NCBI GenBank assembly: GCA_002336725.1
Contig: DDEO01000117.1
Location: 1 to 5,308, forward strand
DNA from: Bacteroidetes bacterium UBA1952
Lineage (GTDB): Bacteria > Bacteroidota > Bacteroidia > Chitinophagales > Chitinophagaceae
Direction: 5' to 3'
Length of the DNA stretch: 5,308 bases
The notes beneath the pieces were generated by a model, which saw nothing but the letters and a program-made list of their open reading frames with translations, was not told the origin of the DNA and ran no database searches. The translations under genes were made by a program, and so were the position numbers. Below are positions 5,254-5,308 of this stretch, one piece after another. Every line of letters starts with the position of its first letter. Position 1 is the stretch's first letter.

Positions 5254-5308
5254 TTGGAACCCCGCCGTCGGCGGAGTTGGACTGCTTCGCTGTTGGAGCC
5301 TTCGGCTT
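5254..5308 (+). repeat. Hairpin array with TTGGA linkers after leuS
   Basis: TTGGA occurs at 5254, 5277 and 5293, each followed by a palindrome with a three-base loop: CCGCC-GTC-GGCGG (5262-5274), then ACTGC-TTC-GCTGT with one mismatch, then GAGCC-TTC-GGCTT, which runs off the window. This is the same family as the array before maf, in the opposite orientation. The first, GC-rich stem is 13 bases after the leuS stop and could help end transcription, but no T-run follows. The array may continue past the window. Confidence 0.65.

Overview
This window most likely comes from a member of the Bacteroidota with a moderately GC-rich genome (about 58-62% GC in the leuS lines I counted by hand). Three things support this. 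LeuRS has the Bacteroidota-type insertion in its N-terminal half. A TAnnTTTG-type -7 promoter box lies ahead of leuS. Neither leuS nor maf has a clear Shine-Dalgarno sequence. I cannot place it below phylum with confidence.

Layout, left to right. Bases 1-166 hold no gene, only inverted repeats and a possible terminator. Bases 167-736 (minus) encode a REP-associated, HUH-type tyrosine transposase (RAYT, IS200/IS605-like). Bases 737-1256 are non-coding. They contain a REP-like hairpin (829-848), a frameshifted stub of an IS3-family orfA (951-1018, minus) and a small array of short hairpins joined by TCCAA linkers (1190-1250). Then comes maf (1257-1850), a nucleotide pyrophosphatase of the Maf/YhdE type. 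Bases 1841-2200 are a dense array of palindromes with three-base loops. It includes a 106-bp direct repeat, a 40-bp tandem repeat and a second copy of the last ~50 bp of maf. A probable promoter (2225-2232) and two identical palindromic boxes 21 bp apart (2252-2284) precede leuS (2300-5248), which encodes a 982-residue leucyl-tRNA synthetase. The window ends in another hairpin array (5254-5308), built with the same linker as the one ahead of maf but in the opposite orientation.

Two observations stand out. First, within leuS the segment from about 4160 to 4572 falls to about 35% GC, against about 58% on both sides. It matches the leucine-specific insertion just before KMSKS, and that insertion is also roughly 55 residues longer than I expect. 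This looks like a domain-sized replacement inside an essential gene. Second, the intergenic spaces are filled with REP-like hairpins whose stems differ but whose architecture is constant, in the same neighbourhood as a RAYT that could mobilise such elements. In one place the repeats appear to have carried the 3' end of maf along in a duplication, and a hairpin arm supplies the maf stop codon.

maf and leuS are co-directional housekeeping genes. The repeat-filled 449-bp gap and the separate leuS promoter argue against tight co-transcription.
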